From Commensalibacter melissae (GTDB lineage: Bacteria; Pseudomonadota; Alphaproteobacteria; Acetobacterales; Acetobacteraceae): a stretch of 64,000 nucleotides of DNA. The translations under genes were made by a program, and so were the position numbers. Shown one piece after another: positions 61,561 through 64,000 of the stretch. The stretch spans positions 1,480,501 through 1,544,500 of the forward strand of contig NZ_CP046393.1 of assembly GCF_009734185.1 (NCBI RefSeq), given 5' to 3'. Position 1 is the stretch's first letter, and each line of letters opens with the position of its first letter. The notes under the pieces were generated by a model. The model was not told where the DNA came from. It did not search any database and saw only the letters and a list, made by a program, of their open reading frames with translations.

Positions 61561-62085
61561 TTAAGCCGCTTGCACATCACCTTTGTCCGCATAAGCACCA
61601 AAAACCCGTGCCAATTGACCAGCAGGAGCTTGTAATACACCAGCAATACGTGTGGCAGGTGTAGAAATAAGCCCAACCAGTTGTGCACGAAGCGCATCCA
61701 AGGATGGAAGCTCTGCAAGGGCCTTGACCTGATTCAAATCAAGTAATTGGCCACTTAACGCTCCACCAAGCACAACAAGTTTTTCATTGGTTTTGGCGAA
61801 CTCGACGGCTACTTTCGCAACAGCAACTGGATCCTCTGCCCAAGCAAGAGCTGTAGGCCCAGTTAGCATTGGCGTAATGCCTTCGAATGGGGTACCTTTT
61901 GCGGCGAGGGTGACCAAGCGGTTTTTCCCAACTTTATAAGTTGCCCCAGCAGCACGCATACGACGACGCAAATCCGTAACATCAGCAACCGTTAATCCCG
62001 CATTGCGCGTAACAACGACCATTGAAGTGTTTGCGAAAACAGATGCCATGGAAGCAACAAAAGCTTGTTTTTCCGTGCGGTCCAA
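61561..62085 (-). CDS. rplJ: 50S ribosomal protein L10
   Basis: 174-residue stalk base that carries L7/L12 dimers. It starts MDRTEKQAFVASMASVFANTS and contains LRRRMRAAGATYKVGKNRLV. L10 in other bacteria binds its own leader RNA. The 273-base upstream gap contains perfect palindromes. Confidence 0.98.
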   Translation of the reverse strand: MDRTEKQAFVASMASVFANTSMVVVTRNAGLTVADVTDLRRRMRAAGATYKVGKNRLVTLAAKGTPFEGITPMLTGPTALAWAEDPVAVAKVAVEFAKTNEKLVVLGGALSGQLLDLNQVKALAELPSLDALRAQLVGLISTPATRIAGVLQAPAGQLARVFGAYADKGDVQAA

Positions 62086-62138
62086 ATCCCGTCTCCATTT
62101 TGATCAGTTAAATTTATAACTGTTCAGGTTACCATTTA

Positions 62139-62164
62139 GATCAATAAAATGAATTTTATTGATC
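62139..62164. repeat. 26-bp palindrome upstream of rplJ
   Basis: GATCAATAAAAT (62139-62150) is the exact inverse of ATTTTATTGATC (62153-62164) with a 2-base centre. In RNA this is an 11-bp stem with a 4-base loop, 53 bases before rplJ. It may be part of an L10 leader; no T run. Confidence 0.55.
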
Positions 62165-62292
62165 CGGTTCGCCTGTCCTTAACGGAATCACTAGCATATA
62201 AATAATTTTTCAATCTATAATACCAGCCCCGTCTTCCATGCGCGGTTCTAAACCTTTAAAATCTTAAATTACGTACGGTCTTGGACAGGTTT

Positions 62293-62343
62293 GAGACATT
62301 TTAAAATGTCTCGACAATACTATCCCCTTATCAAAAAGGGATA
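62293..62343. repeat. 20-bp perfect palindrome and neighbouring stem after rplA
   Basis: GAGACATTTT/AAAATGTCTC (62293-62312) is a perfect palindrome. TATCCC (62321-62326) and GGGATA (62338-62343) form a second stem. Both lie in the rplA-rplJ gap, 15-70 bases past the rplA stop. They could be attenuation or leader structures. Confidence 0.55.
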
Positions 62344-62358
62344 ATAAAACTTTTTTTA

Positions 62359-63054
62359 TTAACCAGCGTTAACGCTAGCAATATCCACTTCAATGCCAGG
62401 ACCCATTGTTGAAGAAAGATAAATCTTTTTCATATAGGTACCTTTAACCCCTGTTGGGCGTGCTTTTTGCACAGTATCAACAAAAGCTCGGATATTTTCA
62501 AGAAGATTTTCAGCACTAAATGATGCCTTACCCACACCAGCATGAATGACACCGCCCTTTTCGGCACGGTATTCAACCTGACCTGATTTTGCAGCTGTTA
62601 CAGCAGACTTAACATCCATTGTAACCGTTCCCAATTTGGGATTAGGCATCAAACCACGTGGACCAAGAATTTTGCCAAGACGCCCAACCAGCGCCATCAT
62701 GTCAGGGGTTGCGATACAACGGTCAAAATCAACCTGACCCGCCTGCACTTTTTCCGCAAGATCTTCATCACCAACAATATCTGCGCCAGCCGCTTTAGCC
62801 TCTTCGGCTCTTTCACCCCGTGCAAAAACAGCAACACGCAAAGTTTTTCCTGTTCCATGTGGCAGTGACATTAAGCCTCGAACCATCTGATCTGCATAAC
62901 GAGGATCAACACCTAGATTAATGGCAATTTCAACTGTTTCGTCAAATTTAGCCTTCGCATTATCACGAATCAATGCAACAGCATCTTTCAATGCGTAAAG
63001 CTTATTTCTTTCAATTGAAGCATAAGCTGCAGCAATACGTTTATTCTTTGCCAT
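62359..63054 (-). CDS. rplA: 50S ribosomal protein L1
   Basis: 231 residues; [24 protein letters not shown] and [20 protein letters not shown] are diagnostic. L1 forms the E-site stalk and can repress rplKA. GAGGAGG before the ATG overlaps the rplK stop region. Confidence 0.99.
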   Translation of the reverse strand: MAKNKRIAAAYASIERNKLYALKDAVALIRDNAKAKFDETVEIAINLGVDPRYADQMVRGLMSLPHGTGKTLRVAVFARGERAEEAKAAGADIVGDEDLAEKVQAGQVDFDRCIATPDMMALVGRLGKILGPRGLMPNPKLGTVTMDVKSAVTAAKSGQVEYRAEKGGVIHAGVGKASFSAENLLENIRAFVDTVQKARPTGVKGTYMKKIYLSSTMGPGIEVDIASVNAG

Positions 63055-63057
63055 CTC

Positions 63058-63492
63058 TTAAGCCTCCTCAACCTTCAAGCCCATGGAACGTGCAGATCCT
63101 ATCAACATACGAACGGCACCATCAACGTCATTTGCATTCATATCTTTCATCTTTTGCTCAGCGATTTCACGCAATTGGCTGATTTTTACTGTACCAACAG
63201 TTGCACCCTTACCAATAACGGAGGCACCTTTGGAAATTTTTGCAGCTTTCAACAAAAAATAAGTATTAGGGGGTGTTTTAGTAATGAAGCTAAATGTACG
63301 ATCTGCATAAGCTGTGATCACGACAGGAATAGGCATTCCTGGTTCCAGGCTTTGTGTTGCAGCATTAAACTCTTTACAAAATTGCATAATATTTAAGCCG
63401 CGCTGACCTAGGGCAGGCCCAACAGGTGGGGATGGATTCGCCTTTCCAGCTGGAATTTGCAATTTAATGTAGCCAACAATCTTTTTGGCCAT
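63058..63492 (-). CDS. rplK: 50S ribosomal protein L11
   Basis: 144-residue GTPase-centre protein; [26 protein letters not shown] and the C-terminal 23S rRNA-binding domain ([13 protein letters not shown]) are intact. AAGGAG precedes the ATG. First gene of rplKAJL-rpoBC; nusG and secE are not upstream. Confidence 0.99.
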   Translation of the reverse strand: MAKKIVGYIKLQIPAGKANPSPPVGPALGQRGLNIMQFCKEFNAATQSLEPGMPIPVVITAYADRTFSFITKTPPNTYFLLKAAKISKGASVIGKGATVGTVKISQLREIAEQKMKDMNANDVDGAVRMLIGSARSMGLKVEEA

Positions 63493-63608
63493 ATCCGGGT
63501 CTCCTTAACATTAATCTACCCAGACCGCGGTTCACACGAAAACCCAAAGAAAAATTATCTTTTCCTTGTTGCTAAAGTAATCTCCCGCGTTCTGATAAGA
63601 AGCTTTAC

Positions 63609-63636
63609 CTTTTAATTTTTTTTAAAAAATTGTCAA
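63609..63636 (-). promoter_or_regulatory. Candidate promoter of rplKAJL-rpoBC
   Basis: Minus strand: TTGACA (63636-63631), a perfect -35, 16 bases of A/T, then TAAAAG (63614-63609) as a weak -10, about 115 bases before rplK. The only consensus -35 I noticed in the 229-base gap. Confidence 0.5.
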
Positions 63637-63721
63637 GAAAATTATTAAATTTATAAACTATCAAATCCTAATTTTAACTACTTTACTAAAGTACCGATTT
63701 ATTATTTAAATATCAATTCTG

Positions 63722-64000
63722 CTAATTTCTTAAATTAAAATAAGATTTTACGCTTTTAACAATTCTTTGAGCAGCCCCTTTTCTAAAAGGCATCAGCTGC
63801 TCTGCTACTTTTTTTCTTATTTCTCGATGTTTATTATCATAATCATTTTGATCTAATTTTTCAAGAAGTATTTGTATTTCTTGAATATTTTCAACGATAT
63901 AAGTAGCTTTTTCCACTAATTTTCCAATTTCATTAAAAGGACTATGACTTGGGTTTCTTAAGAAAATCAAAGGTTTTTCCCAAAACATCAAATATTCTGC
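63722..64000 (-). CDS. C-terminal fragment of an unrecognised protein, possibly a surface-polysaccharide glycosyltransferase
   Basis: The frame is open from the right edge to a TAG at 63722-63724, giving the last 92 residues (AEYLMFWEKPLIFLRNP...VKSYFNLRN). An internal ATG at 63988 could be mistaken for a start, but the frame continues beyond the window. YLMFWEKPLIFL followed by a charged helical tail ending RIVKSVKSYF resembles the C-termini of CDP-glycerol glycerophosphotransferase-like enzymes. This is a weak resemblance. Its 3' end faces rplK, where nusG would usually be. Confidence 0.5.
   Translation of the reverse strand, partial: AEYLMFWEKPLIFLRNPSHSPFNEIGKLVEKATYIVENIQEIQILLEKLDQNDYDNKHREIRKKVAEQLMPFRKGAAQRIVKSVKSYFNLRN

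Overview
The window is AT-rich chromosomal DNA from a free-standing alphaproteobacterial genome. A low-GC acetic acid bacterium (Acetobacteraceae, Commensalibacter-like insect-gut symbionts) fits best. Support for this: a CcrM-type GANTC methyltransferase directly downstream of rnhB; the alphaproteobacterial gene orders yqeY-dnaG beside carAB and gpmI-envC-ctpA-rppH; Acetobacteraceae-like ribosomal and RNA polymerase proteins; and MFS, EmrAB and RND efflux genes. The genus is inference from composition and gene order, not from a database search. I saw no rRNA, tRNA, CRISPR, insertion sequence or prophage.

Layout. 1-1427: primase (dnaG, cut by the left edge) with yqeY upstream, divergent from carA. 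1574-6224: carA-carB, where CarA carries an extra N-terminal helix-turn-helix domain of about 76 residues. 6247-8652: ubiC, greA and ilvA. 9013-10577: an MFS permease convergent with msrB. 10944-16089: gpmI, an EnvC-like cell-wall hydrolase activator (apparently starting at CTG), ctpA and rppH. 16090-20603, minus strand: an export operon of ABC half-transporter, EmrA-like adaptor and EmrB-like pump. 20676-25383: cca, a secreted acidic ankyrin protein, ccrM-rnhB, and two small stress-type genes. 25655-34854: an MdtABC-type RND pump with its own outer-membrane lipoprotein channel, all overlapping or closely spaced.

35199-63492, minus strand: a small DUF1328 membrane protein, then the ribosomal superoperon read in the order rplKAJL-rpoBC, rpsL-rpsG-tuf, the S10 genes (rpsJ to rpsQ), the spc genes (rplN to secY-adk), and the alpha genes (rpsM, rpsK, rpoA, rplQ). 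Two things are unusual. fusA is missing between rpsG and tuf, and secE-nusG are missing upstream of rplK, where the tail of an unrelated gene lies instead. Also, hairpins followed by T tracts sit inside the superoperon (tuf/rpsJ, rplE/rpsN, rplO/secY, adk/rpsM, rpsK/rpoA), suggesting it is divided into attenuated or separately transcribed blocks.

Most of the window is conserved housekeeping sequence. I found no convincing new multi-gene system. The best leads are the HTH-CarA fusion, the internal terminators and displaced genes of the ribosomal cluster, the apparent CTG start of the EnvC homologue, and several small proteins.
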